This document shows positions 17,005-27,800 of a stretch of 36,929 bases of DNA, in pieces. Position 1 is the first letter of the stretch; each line of letters begins with the position of its first letter. The notes beneath the pieces were generated by a model, which worked only from the letters and a program-made list of their open reading frames with translations, made no database searches and was not told the DNA's origin. Both the position numbers and the translations under genes were made by a program. Source of the stretch: Chitinophaga pinensis (lineage in GTDB: Bacteria > Bacteroidota > Bacteroidia > B-17B0 > Aurantibacillaceae); contig CAMCZO010000020.1 in NCBI GenBank assembly GCA_945887955.1, positions 1 through 36,929 on the forward strand, in the 5' to 3' direction.

Positions 17005-18960
17005 TTATTTTATCTTTGAATTTTCTGAATTTATTAAAACCTGACGTTTATCTATTTGATTATACTTTTTATGAAAGTTAATATTCAATGCAATTCCCGA
17101 TTCAAGAAACAGTAGATTAATACTTTTATAGTCAGAAATATATTTTAAATTAACATTAAAATCTAACCTCCAAAAAGGAATTTTTAATCCAAAATTTGTT
17201 GTGTATAAAAATTTATCACTTTGAATATTATTAATATCAGTGATCATAGCACCATACCTAAAATTAAAGAATTTCATAAAAACACTACTTAACTGAATCT
17301 CATAATAATTATTTTGAATAAAATCTTTTTGAATTAAAGGTATCGAATCTAGTAAATTAAATTTATTAGAATTATCTAACATGCCAATTTTAATACCAAG
17401 TAAATTAGATCTCGATCGATCTCTACCATTAGAAGATTTTAAAACTTTAATTTTAAATTTTCTATATAAATCAAAAGAGTAATAGGGTATAATTAAATTT
17501 CGGGTGGGATCTGGCAAATATTTATAATTATAGGTAAAAAAATCATTAAAATTAGGAATAGAATTTAGAAATTCTATTCCTAACTTAAAACTATATAAAT
17601 GAGGTCTTTCATTTAAAAGTTGTTTTTTCTCATATTTATAAATTGCTTTGTCTAATCTTAAATTTAATTTTTTTATAATCTTAGAAATATTTTCAGAACC
17701 AACATATTCTTTACTAATAGATAATAAAATTGAAGATGCATTATAAAAATTAAATAAATCTATTGAATTTTCAAATTTCAATAATAATTTCTGTTTTTGT
17801 TTTTGTTTGATTAAGCGGTCATAAAAATCATATCTATCATTATATTTAATTGATCCAAAAAAATGAATATTATCAAAAATCCGCTTTGCTTCATCAATAT
17901 TAGAAAATATTATATTATCAATTTGATTAAATTTAGTTTTAAAATATCCATCAATTAATAATGACTTTCTATTAATATATAAATCATTATATTTATTATT
18001 TAATGCTGTTAAAGAATCTAAAGTTATGAGAGCAAGCTCGCATTCGTTTTTGTTTTCATAGTTTGATAAATGATTAATTAATTTCATTTCTATGCAATAC
18101 AATGCAGCGTTTTTGTCATCAATAACTTTTTGTTCGGTTGAATTAAAGTTGTATAAATCACTTAAGAGATTATAAGCTTCATTACATTCATTATTTTCTA
18201 ATTTTTTTTTAGCAATTAAATAGTTTTTCTCAAAATCTTTACCAATTTTCTGTTCTATTAATAAGGCATATTTTTTCTTTAAAGAAAGAAAATAAGATTG
18301 TATTTCGCTATAATCAGACTCTTTTTTTAATGTATTTAAAATCAATATGTCAGTATTAATTTCTTTAATTAATTTGCCAAGATTTTCAATAATTTTATTT
18401 AAATTATCATTTTCATTAACCTCGAGATCGGATTCAAGTCTAAACAATTCTGAATTAATTAAATTTTTGTATTTTTCTTCTAAATCTGATTTATCAACTT
18501 TTATATAACCTATAACGTTAATAGATGTATCCCTATTTTTTGGGATAAAATTAATAGGCCAAACCTCTAGATTGAAATCACCAAGTGTTTTGATACTTGT
18601 TGTTATATTAGTCTTAGAACTGTAGGAAGAACTAATCTTAAATTGATTATTTTGTTGATCCTGAGAGTTAATGCTAGAATTTACAATATTTATACTTGTT
18701 TGTATTTTTTGTGATACACTATACTTTAAATCATTTACTAATTTTTCATTAAAATCATCCCATTCTTTTTTTAGATTAGCAGGTAAAAAATTTTTCATTT
18801 TTTTATAATAAGTAAAAGTTTCTGTTTTTTTAAAAAAAAAACAGCAATTAGTAGCTAATTTTTCAATTGAGTCTATTTTAAAAATTAGATTATTTATGTT
18901 TTGAGAAAAAGAATTTAACAAAATAAAATAAGAAATAATAAAGCAAATAATTTTATTCAT
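17005..18960 (-). CDS. Secreted protein with helical N-terminal half and probable outer-membrane barrel end
   Basis: I do not recognise this 651-residue protein. It has a signal peptide (MNKIICFIISYFILLNSFSQ). A beta segment follows at ~120-165 (TLGDFNLEVWPINFIP, INVIGYIKVDK), then a helical, TPR-like region at ~165-440 with paired hydrophobic positions (NECNEAYNLLSDLYNF, KNECELALITLDSLTAL). The C-terminal ~180 residues alternate aromatic and hydrophobic strands (FLYTTNFGLKIPFWRLDFNV; LESGIALNINF), as expected for an outer-membrane barrel or a strand pair docking to one. It follows the gene at 19015-19854 with a 54-base gap and probably shares its transcript. A T7A10 homopolymer block lies at codons ~40-46. 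Confidence 0.7.
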   Translation of the reverse strand: MNKIICFIISYFILLNSFSQNINNLIFKIDSIEKLATNCCFFFKKTETFTYYKKMKNFLPANLKKEWDDFNEKLVNDLKYSVSQKIQTSINIVNSSINSQDQQNNQFKISSSYSSKTNITTSIKTLGDFNLEVWPINFIPKNRDTSINVIGYIKVDKSDLEEKYKNLINSELFRLESDLEVNENDNLNKIIENLGKLIKEINTDILILNTLKKESDYSEIQSYFLSLKKKYALLIEQKIGKDFEKNYLIAKKKLENNECNEAYNLLSDLYNFNSTEQKVIDDKNAALYCIEMKLINHLSNYENKNECELALITLDSLTALNNKYNDLYINRKSLLIDGYFKTKFNQIDNIIFSNIDEAKRIFDNIHFFGSIKYNDRYDFYDRLIKQKQKQKLLLKFENSIDLFNFYNASSILLSISKEYVGSENISKIIKKLNLRLDKAIYKYEKKQLLNERPHLYSFKLGIEFLNSIPNFNDFFTYNYKYLPDPTRNLIIPYYSFDLYRKFKIKVLKSSNGRDRSRSNLLGIKIGMLDNSNKFNLLDSIPLIQKDFIQNNYYEIQLSSVFMKFFNFRYGAMITDINNIQSDKFLYTTNFGLKIPFWRLDFNVNLKYISDYKSINLLFLESGIALNINFHKKYNQIDKRQVLINSENSKIK

Positions 18961-19014
18961 GTTAAACGTATTAAATTTTAAATAAGACTTTAAATATATA
19001 AATATTTTATTAAA

Positions 19015-19854
19015 CTAATAAGAGACCTTAACATTAAAGTCAGCCCCTCCTCCACCCGACCCTGTTCCGCCTGTATTGTGCCATTTAGAAAATGCTTTTA
19101 CTTTGTAATAAGAAGACGTTGAAATTGAACTAGAATAGCAAAATTTGGTTATATCCATTTCGTCCATTAAGCACTCTAAACTAATAAAAAAGTCGTTATT
19201 TGTTTTGATATTATAATCTTTTAAAGGCAAAATAAATTCGCCTTGTTTTATACCCAATTTAAAAATAATTGGTTTTTTTAAAAAAGTACTACCTACCCAA
19301 TCATTTTTTATTTTTTCATAAAACATTAAACGAAATAAAAGCGAATCTTTATATTTATTTTGAATAACATAAAAACCAAAAGACTCGATTAATATATTTT
19401 TAGTGTTTTTAATTAAAATAGCTGCTTCAGAACCTTTCCAGTTGCCTCCCACATCGGAAAAACCTGTACAATTATTTGTAGTGTATTTAGTGATGCCTAA
19501 AGTTTTATATTTTATTTTTTTTGAGTTTACCACAATTTCATCCAATTGAGTAACAGATTGAAATAAAATGATTTTTTTACTCGCTAACTTAAAATAATCA
19601 AAAACAAGAATTGCTTGCGTTTGATAACCGATAGACGAGAATTTTATACTATCATTTTTTTGAATATTGTTTACTGTAAACTCAAAAAATCCCTCATCAT
19701 TGCATACAGTTCCAAAAGGTTTGCCCAATATGCCAACACTTACAAATGGAATTGGTAATTGAGTTGATTTATCAACTATAATTCCTTTAATTATTTGCTG
19801 AGAAAAAATAAAGTGAGGAAATAATACTACGAAGAAAATTAAACTGAGTTTCAT
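19015..19854 (-). CDS. Carboxypeptidase-regulatory-like domain protein, secreted
   Basis: The 279-residue protein has a signal peptide (MKLSLIFFVVLFPHFIFSQ) and a carboxypeptidase-regulatory-like beta-sandwich over about residues 20-110 (IIKGIIVDKSTQLPIPFVSV, GTVCNDEGFFEFTV, IKFSSIGYQTQ, LDEIVVNSKK). This is the domain that often heads TonB-dependent receptors, but here no plug or barrel follows. A second beta-rich region (125-250) is of unknown type, and the C-terminal end is an unusual Gly-rich run (GGTGSGGGGADFNVKVSY). It sits in the periplasm or at the surface. It is the first gene of a probable two-gene unit with the barrel-type protein downstream. Domain call is good, function unknown. 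Confidence 0.75.
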   Translation of the reverse strand: MKLSLIFFVVLFPHFIFSQQIIKGIIVDKSTQLPIPFVSVGILGKPFGTVCNDEGFFEFTVNNIQKNDSIKFSSIGYQTQAILVFDYFKLASKKIILFQSVTQLDEIVVNSKKIKYKTLGITKYTTNNCTGFSDVGGNWKGSEAAILIKNTKNILIESFGFYVIQNKYKDSLLFRLMFYEKIKNDWVGSTFLKKPIIFKLGIKQGEFILPLKDYNIKTNNDFFISLECLMDEMDITKFCYSSSISTSSYYKVKAFSKWHNTGGTGSGGGGADFNVKVSY

Positions 19855-19865
19855 ATTAAACAGAA

Positions 19866-21554
<1,689 letters not shown>

Positions 21555-21772
21555 AGGAGCCATTTATCTGTTTTTTACGTTTATAATTTAACAAAAGCAA
21601 CATAGCTGTTAACCAAGGGGAAAAAGGCTCGTGAACTCAATTAATGATCCAATAAGAGAATGGGTATGTGAAATTTTTTTGTTTCTCATTTTAATTGGAC
21701 AAATAATAGTGGTAAAATAGACCATATTTGTTTTCATTACACCCAGAATATTCTACACCTTCACTCTCAAGC
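21555..21772. other. Gene-free spacer between ABC-F and hutI
   Basis: This 218-base stretch between two convergent genes holds no credible gene, no terminator hairpin with a T tract, and no tRNA. Its base composition is a little less AT-rich than the other spacers. A 28-codon open stretch on the minus strand (IKLESEGVEYSGCN...) overlaps the hutI stop out of frame and has no start codon. GAGCC (21557-21561) and GGCTC (21626-21630) could pair but over a 64-base loop. Confidence 0.5.
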
Positions 21773-23029
21773 TTAATCCCATTTTTGACCATTAATTATG
21801 ACTTTATCTATTAGATTAGTCCCAAAATAGTATGGTAATAATTCGTAACTATTAATTTCTTTAGTTATAATTAAATTTGCTCTTTTGCCTATGGTTATTG
21901 TTCCAACCTCATTTTGTAATTGCATTGCGTATGCACTATTAATAGTAGTTGCATTAATAGCTTCTTCTGGAGTTAGTTTATATTGAATACATGCTAAACT
22001 AAGAATGAGTTTCATATTCCCAGTTGGGCAACTCCCTGGATTATAGTCACTAGCAAAAGCAATAGGTAATCCAGAATCAATCATTTGCCTAGCAGGAGGT
22101 AATTTTAAATTTAAAAAAAGAGCAGCGCCTGGTAAAATAGTGGGCATCGTATTTGATTCTTTTAATAAATCAATATCATATTCATTGCAAAATTCTAAAT
22201 GATCAACGCTTATAGAGTCGCATAAAACAGCAGTTTTAATGCCATTAGAATGACTCAATTGTTCAGCATGAACTTTTGGAATTAATCCGTGTTTTTTTCC
22301 AGCATCTAAAATTTGTTTAGTTTGATGTTCATTAAAGTAACCTTTCTCACAAAAAACATCTATAAAATCTGCTAAACCCTCTTTTGCAATTACAGGTAAC
22401 ATTGAATTAATTATCAGATCGATATAACCTTCATTATTATTTTTAAACTCATTTGGAATTGCATGCGCACCTAAGAATGTAGCTTTAATGGGGATAAAAT
22501 TTAAATCTTTAAGTCGTTTTATTACTCTCAACATTTTAAGTTCACTTTCTAAATCTAAACCGTAACCACTTTTAATTTCTATAGCGCCTGTACCCTGAGA
22601 AATAACTTCTTTTAAACGCAAAAATGACTGTTCAAATAATTCATCTTCAGAAATTTCTCTTATTTTTAAAGTTGAATTTAAAATCCCTCCACCTCTTTTA
22701 GCAATATCTTCGTAACTTAAGCCATTAATTCTATCAACAAACTCTTTCTCTCTACTTCCAGCGTATACAATATGAGTGTGACTATCAGCAAAACAGGGCA
22801 TTACTATTTTATTTGAGCAATCTATCACTTCAAGATCCTTCCAGTTTGTTATACCTGAAAAATCTTCCATCGTTCCAAAATCTATAATTAAACCATCTTC
22901 GCAAGCTAGCCATGCATTTTCAATTAATGGTAATGTTTTCATATCTAAACCAGCTAATTTTTGAGGAGAATTATTATAAACTCCAATCAAAGAACTGATA
23001 TTTTTAAGTAACATTTTTTTTGAATTCAT
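21773..23029 (-). CDS. hutI: Imidazolonepropionase
   Basis: This amidohydrolase performs the third step of histidine breakdown, opening imidazolone propionate to formiminoglutamate. From the ATG at 23029 it has 418 residues, close to the family norm. The motifs are metal-site DSHTHIVYAGSREKEF, GAIEIKSGYGLDLESE, VHAEQLSHSNG, DSISVDHLEF and ASDYNPGSCPTGNM, and a C-terminal TITIGKRANLII. A longer frame reaches TTG at 23080, but that codon lies inside a promoter-like -7 box and adds a spurious hydrophobic segment, so I use the internal ATG (MNSKKMLLKNIS). No other hut gene lies in the window, so the pathway genes are split. It follows the terminator at 23105-23139. Confidence 0.95.
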   Translation of the reverse strand: MNSKKMLLKNISSLIGVYNNSPQKLAGLDMKTLPLIENAWLACEDGLIIDFGTMEDFSGITNWKDLEVIDCSNKIVMPCFADSHTHIVYAGSREKEFVDRINGLSYEDIAKRGGGILNSTLKIREISEDELFEQSFLRLKEVISQGTGAIEIKSGYGLDLESELKMLRVIKRLKDLNFIPIKATFLGAHAIPNEFKNNNEGYIDLIINSMLPVIAKEGLADFIDVFCEKGYFNEHQTKQILDAGKKHGLIPKVHAEQLSHSNGIKTAVLCDSISVDHLEFCNEYDIDLLKESNTMPTILPGAALFLNLKLPPARQMIDSGLPIAFASDYNPGSCPTGNMKLILSLACIQYKLTPEEAINATTINSAYAMQLQNEVGTITIGKRANLIITKEINSYELLPYYFGTNLIDKVIINGQKWD

Positions 23030-23077
23030 AAAAACCAATAAGTAGAATATTAATTTAAAATTACTGTTATTTTTAAT

Positions 23078-23085
23078 CAAATATC
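23078..23085 (-). promoter_or_regulatory. Candidate -7 box of hutI
   Basis: GATATTTG on the minus strand is one mismatch from TAnnTTTG and identical to the rpsP -7 box. It lies about 49 bases before the chosen ATG and just beyond the upstream terminator. No TTG lies at the -33 position. Confidence 0.35.
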
Positions 23086-23104
23086 TTATTAAAAATTAGA
23101 GAAT

Positions 23105-23139
23105 AAAAAAAGCCCTCTTATATTTAGGAGGGCTTTTTT
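23105..23139 (-). terminator. Terminator of the T9SS cargo gene at 23153-24634
   Basis: The stem GCCCTC (23112-23117) / GAGGGC (23128-23133), extended by A-T pairs on the outside, has a 10-base loop. It is followed on the minus strand by seven T (complement of 23105-23111). It lies 14 bases past the stop codon. It is T-rich on both sides, but only the minus direction has a gene to end. Confidence 0.87.
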
Positions 23140-23152
23140 AATTGAAAAAAAA

Positions 23153-24634
23153 TTAGTTTTTTTGATTAATTATTTTTACGATTTTGAATTTATTATCAGC
23201 ATTTAAAATCCGAAGAAGATAGGTGCCTTCTGGATGTTTGGATAAATCAATTTTTATAGAGTCTTTGTCTGTTAGTTGAGATAAAACTAACTGTCCAATC
23301 ATATTATATATTAATATTGTGTTTTTTCCATCTAAACCATAAACTGTTGTAGAATTATTAATTAAAGGATTTGGATAAATTTTTACATTATTAAGTTGAC
23401 TTAATTCATTAATTCCGACTTCACCACAAGATTTAACACAAATAACAAAAGTTGAGTCTGTCATATAAACCATACTTGATCCACTTTCGGCAGCCATTTT
23501 TCGTAAACGAGTTTTAAATTTACAATTATTAAAACAACTTGGCGGGGTTCCTGTTAATGCAGAGGTATCATAATATTTGGTTATTGAATTTTCTCCATAT
23601 TTTAAAAATATAGAAGGTCGTAAATTAATATTATCAATATCTTCATCATCAAAGCTCCAAGAAACCGCAGAATCAGAAGAGAAATTACCTGGAGGAGATG
23701 ATGCAAAAGGCGCCCATTTTAAATAGAATCGATTTAAATTAAAAAATCTACTGGTTAAAAAAGAAGAGGAATTATTAGAAAAAGTAAGTGGTTGCCAACA
23801 TTCAATTGAATCATTGTTTTGAACAGCCAAAGGTGCTATATGATTTGATTGTAAAGTATAGGTAACTCTTGGTGCAACACAAAATTCATAATCTGTACCG
23901 GGTCCAAAACCAAATGAAGCTGAACCAAAATTAGTGGTTTTTGAAAATATTCCACCTTTTCTTACCACACCTAAACCTTCTCCAAATTTGTTAGCTGATG
24001 AGCCAGAAGCTGTTTGAGTTATTGCTGCTGATCTAAGAAAGCGAATTGTATCCCCTTCAGTTGTTTCAATATTTCTAGCTAAAACTGCAAAATTACTATT
24101 AAGACTTCGAGCTGTTAAAAAATTACCTCCAACAATATGACCTTTTGGATTATTTACCCATGTTTGACTGCCACCTACGGCAAATTGAACAGAATCAATT
24201 GCAGGTAAAACAGGAATATTTTGAGCATTCACATTACATAAATAAAGACGACCACGAACAGTATTATGAATAGTAGCAGAACCGCTATTAAAAGCAGCAA
24301 TAATCTCCAAACCATTAATAACAATATTTTCGGTATTTAAAAATACAGAGCCTACGTGAGTTACAGCAGTACCAGTAGCAGCAGCAGACTTAAAATAAGG
24401 GAAACCTGAAACAGAAACGTTTGCAATTTTATACAATTGTTTATTATAGAAATAATGCAAGGTATCAGTAATAATAGAAGGCGTTAAAGCCACCTTTGAT
24501 GAACTATTTATAGTCGTATTTTTGGAATTAATTATTCCGTTTAATTGATTTTTATTAGGTTTTATATTTTGAGAATACAAACCATAATTAAAAGTAAAAA
24601 GAGCAATATAAAAAAAAAGTGTTTTTTTCATCAT
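23153..24634 (-). CDS. Secreted protein with T9SS type A sorting domain
   Basis: The 493-residue protein has a signal peptide (MMKKTLFFYIALFTFNYGLYSQ), an N-terminal module (about 55-320) and a T9SS sorting domain from ~415 (NVKIYPNPLINNSTTVYGL to GTYLLRILNADNKFKIVKI). The module repeats features of the protein at 7859-9922 in the same order: DTLHYFYNK (57-65), GSVFLN, INGLE, LYLCN (130-134), GGNF, FAVL, GEGLG, GTDYE (246-250) and VAPRV. It lacks the Ig-like repeats of that paralogue. Two pairs of Cys (PPSCFNNCKF; VICVKSCG) lie before the sorting domain. It is exported by T9SS; the binding partner is unknown. It has its own promoter and terminator. Confidence 0.87.
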   Translation of the reverse strand: MMKKTLFFYIALFTFNYGLYSQNIKPNKNQLNGIINSKNTTINSSSKVALTPSIITDTLHYFYNKQLYKIANVSVSGFPYFKSAAATGTAVTHVGSVFLNTENIVINGLEIIAAFNSGSATIHNTVRGRLYLCNVNAQNIPVLPAIDSVQFAVGGSQTWVNNPKGHIVGGNFLTARSLNSNFAVLARNIETTEGDTIRFLRSAAITQTASGSSANKFGEGLGVVRKGGIFSKTTNFGSASFGFGPGTDYEFCVAPRVTYTLQSNHIAPLAVQNNDSIECWQPLTFSNNSSSFLTSRFFNLNRFYLKWAPFASSPPGNFSSDSAVSWSFDDEDIDNINLRPSIFLKYGENSITKYYDTSALTGTPPSCFNNCKFKTRLRKMAAESGSSMVYMTDSTFVICVKSCGEVGINELSQLNNVKIYPNPLINNSTTVYGLDGKNTILIYNMIGQLVLSQLTDKDSIKIDLSKHPEGTYLLRILNADNKFKIVKIINQKN

Positions 24635-24664
24635 AATTAATTTTTAAGGTTCTTATTTATTCTA

Positions 24665-24695
24665 TAAAATTAGAAAAAAAATGGAAATTTTCAAA
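24665..24695 (-). promoter_or_regulatory. Promoter of the T9SS cargo gene at 23153-24634
   Basis: On the minus strand TTTG (complement of 24692-24695) is followed after exactly 19 bases by TAATTTTA (complement of 24665-24672), one mismatch from TAnnTTTG. Transcription would start about 25 bases before the start codon. Confidence 0.55.
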
Positions 24696-24751
24696 TTTTA
24701 ATTGCTTTTTTTTTACTCGAGTTTATTTTCATTTTTAATATAAATACCAAA

Positions 24752-24781
24752 TGGGTTAACTTATTTTGTATTATTAACCCA
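24752..24781. repeat. Inverted repeat upstream of the giant SPOR gene
   Basis: TGGGTTAA (24752-24759) and TTAACCCA (24774-24781) form a perfect 8-bp dyad with a 14-base spacer, about 52 bases before the giant gene. It is one of few GC-containing dyads in this AT-rich spacer. It could be an operator or a hairpin in the leader. No T tract follows, so it is not a terminator. Confidence 0.35.
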
Positions 24782-24832
24782 GATATACAAAAACCTATAA
24801 ATTAATATTTGTAAATTTACAAGAGTAAATTT

Positions 24833-27800
24833 ATGAAGTTAAGGTTAAATAACTTATTAATGTATAAATTAAAATTGAATAAAATTATTTTAATTTTTTT
24901 ATTGAGTTTATTTTATTGCCAACTATTTTCTCAAAAAGCTCTTTCGTTAAACGAAGTAAAAAATGAAGCGAATCGATATTTTGAGGATGGAGAATTCACA
25001 AAAGCTTATAAGCCTTATACTCAATTAGTTGCAAATTACCCTAAGGAACCCGAATACAATTACAGATTAGGGGTTTGTATGATCTATTGCGAACCTGATA
25101 AGAAAAAATGCATTTCTTATTTGAAAACGGCATCAAAAAATTCTGAAGAATCACCTAAAGATGTTAAATTTTATTTAGGAAAAGCATACCATATAAATTA
25201 TTTATTCGACGAGGCAATTAAATGTTATTCTGAATATAAATTAATTGGAACATCTGTTCAACAAAAAAAACTACAAGTTGATCAAGAAATTAAGGCCTGT
25301 GAAAACGGAAAAAGACTACTCAGTAATATGACGGATTTAGTAGTTCAAAGCAAAAAACAATTAAATGAGCTAGACTACTTTAGAAGTTATGATCTAAAAA
25401 GTATCGGAGGGAAGTTATTAATAAAACCAGACGAATTCAAAACAAGTGCAGATAAAAAGAAAAAAGAAAAATCTATTTTGTTTTTACCTAAAGGAAGTAA
25501 TACTATATATTATAGTAGCTATGGAGATAATCCATTAGATGGAAAAGATATTTACACATCAACAAAACAAGCTGATAATAATTACTCTAAAGGGGAAAAA
25601 GTTAGTGGAATAAATACAGAATTTGATGAGGATTATCCTTTTTTACATCCAGATGGAAAGACCCTCTATTTTGCAAGTAAGGGATTTAATAGCATGGGAG
25701 GGTATGACATTTTTAAATCAGTTTACGATGAAGAAAATAAAATTTGGGGTAAACCTAAAAATATGGAATTTCCAATCAATTCACCTGATGATGATTTTTT
25801 ATTTGTTACAGATTCTGCTGAAACAACAGCTTATTTTAGTACTGGAAGACAAAGTCCGCCTGGCAAAATAGATGTTCTAAAAATTAATACCAAAAGAAGA
25901 CCATTAGATGTTTTGGTTATTAAAGGTAATTTATTTAAAGAAAGTCAAGATCAATTTTTGAATGGCAAAATTTTTATTAAAAACATTGAAACACAAGATA
26001 GTATTGGCACTTTTAAAACTAGCAATAACGGTGATTATTTAATTGATTTACCAAATGGTGCTAAATTATTATTTACGGTTGAAACACCAGGATTAAAAAC
26101 ACAAAGTGACACGGTAAATTTACCATTAGCAACAACATCAAAACCATATAGACAAACAATTTCATATTTGGAAGACAAACTGGTTATTACAAATTTTTTT
26201 GATGAAAATTCGAGTGATGATAATTATATCCAATATTTAAAAGTAATTGAAAAGAAAGCAAAATTAGATGTAAACGAATCAACTAAAGTAGTTGATGAAA
26301 CGATAGTAAATAATCCGAAAAAAGAAGTAGAAGAAAATTCAAAAGTAATAGAAACAAAAATAGAGAAAAAAAAATCAGAAAACCCCAGTGTTTCTAATCG
26401 TGAATTAGCATTATTATCTAAACAAGATGCTGAAGAAGCAAGAAAAGAATACAAAGAACTTAAACAAGATGCTGAAGAAGCAAAACAAATTGGAAATGAA
26501 CTTATCGTAACAGCTGAAAGTACAATCTCTAAAATGAACGAATTGATTATTAGCGATGAAACAATTGACGATATAGAAATACGAAACGACTCTATTAAAT
26601 TACATGAAAATAAAAGAAATGATGCTCTTAAACAAAAAGAAATGGCTAATAAACTATTAACATATAGCGAAGCCTTAACTAAAGATTCAAAAATAAAAGA
26701 AAAAGAAGCTGAGTTAAACGAACAATATTCGAACGAATTAGAAAAAATAAACACACAAAACACTGATTATATTTTAACAAAATTAGAAAATCTTCAAAAG
26801 GAGATTTCAGAAATTTCTAATAAAGAAAAAACATCTGAAAATTTTTACGCAGATGTAAAAGATAAGATAGAAGAAAAAGAAAATTCATTAAGTTCAATCG
26901 AAAAAATTAACAATTTAACAGAACAAAATTTAACTGAGGTTAAGCAATCAATTGCAGAAAACGAAAGTGTTCTTTCTAAAACAAGAAAAAAATCGATAAA
27001 AGCTGAGCTTAATCAAAAAATAGAAGATTTAAAAGCCGAAGAAATTGTCCTTGAAAAAGAATTAAGTAATAACGAAGCTGAAATAACAAAATTAAATACC
27101 GAATTAGTTGATAAACGAAATGAATTAGAACTATCAGTTAAAATTAAATCAGAAAATATTGCATTAACAATAACAACTCAAACCGTTTCAGATCAAGCAC
27201 CAATAGTTAATAATATAACAGATAATCAAGCTGTCACAACTCAAACCGTTTCAGATCAAACACCAATAGTTAATAATTTGTCAGATAATCAAGCTGTCAC
27301 AACTCAAACAATTTCAGAAAATATTACAACCAATAAAGAAAATGAAAAAGAAAATAATTCGATAAAAGAAGAAAATAAAAATCAAGAGCCTATTAAAGAC
27401 AAAGAAGAAATATCCATAAATAATAAACAATTTGAAAACATTCCTAAGAATGAAAAAATAGAAGAAAATACAAACCAAAATAGTTTATTTATAACTGCTA
27501 ATTCAAATAATACAAAAGAATTAAATAAAAATCTAGAAGAATTAACAAGAAAATTATCAATAATAGATAGTGATAACGATAATTTGAATAATTATCAAAA
27601 TGAAAAAGCAAAACAATTAAAAAATGATGCAGATAAAACAATAAGTGAATCGAAATTTAAACAAAACATATTAAAAGAGTTAATTATAAAATCAAAAGCA
27701 ACTATTGATTCATTAATGTCAAATCCTAATATTGAATTAAATTACGAAACAAATCAAGATAATATTAAAAGTTTAATAGCAGAAAATAAGTCAAATGAAT

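Noticed and set aside
21687..21776. Open stretch of ~28 codons on the minus strand just past hutI, suggesting a frameshifted tail or gene remnant
   Set aside because: It is out of frame with hutI, hutI already ends at the normal family C-terminus, and the stretch has no start codon or recognisable motif.
26224..26763. Large antisense open frame inside the giant gene (also 28321-28653)
   Set aside because: Both are Phe/Ser/Leu-rich reverse images of Lys/Glu/Asn codons in a strongly biased coding region; no independent start context or motif.
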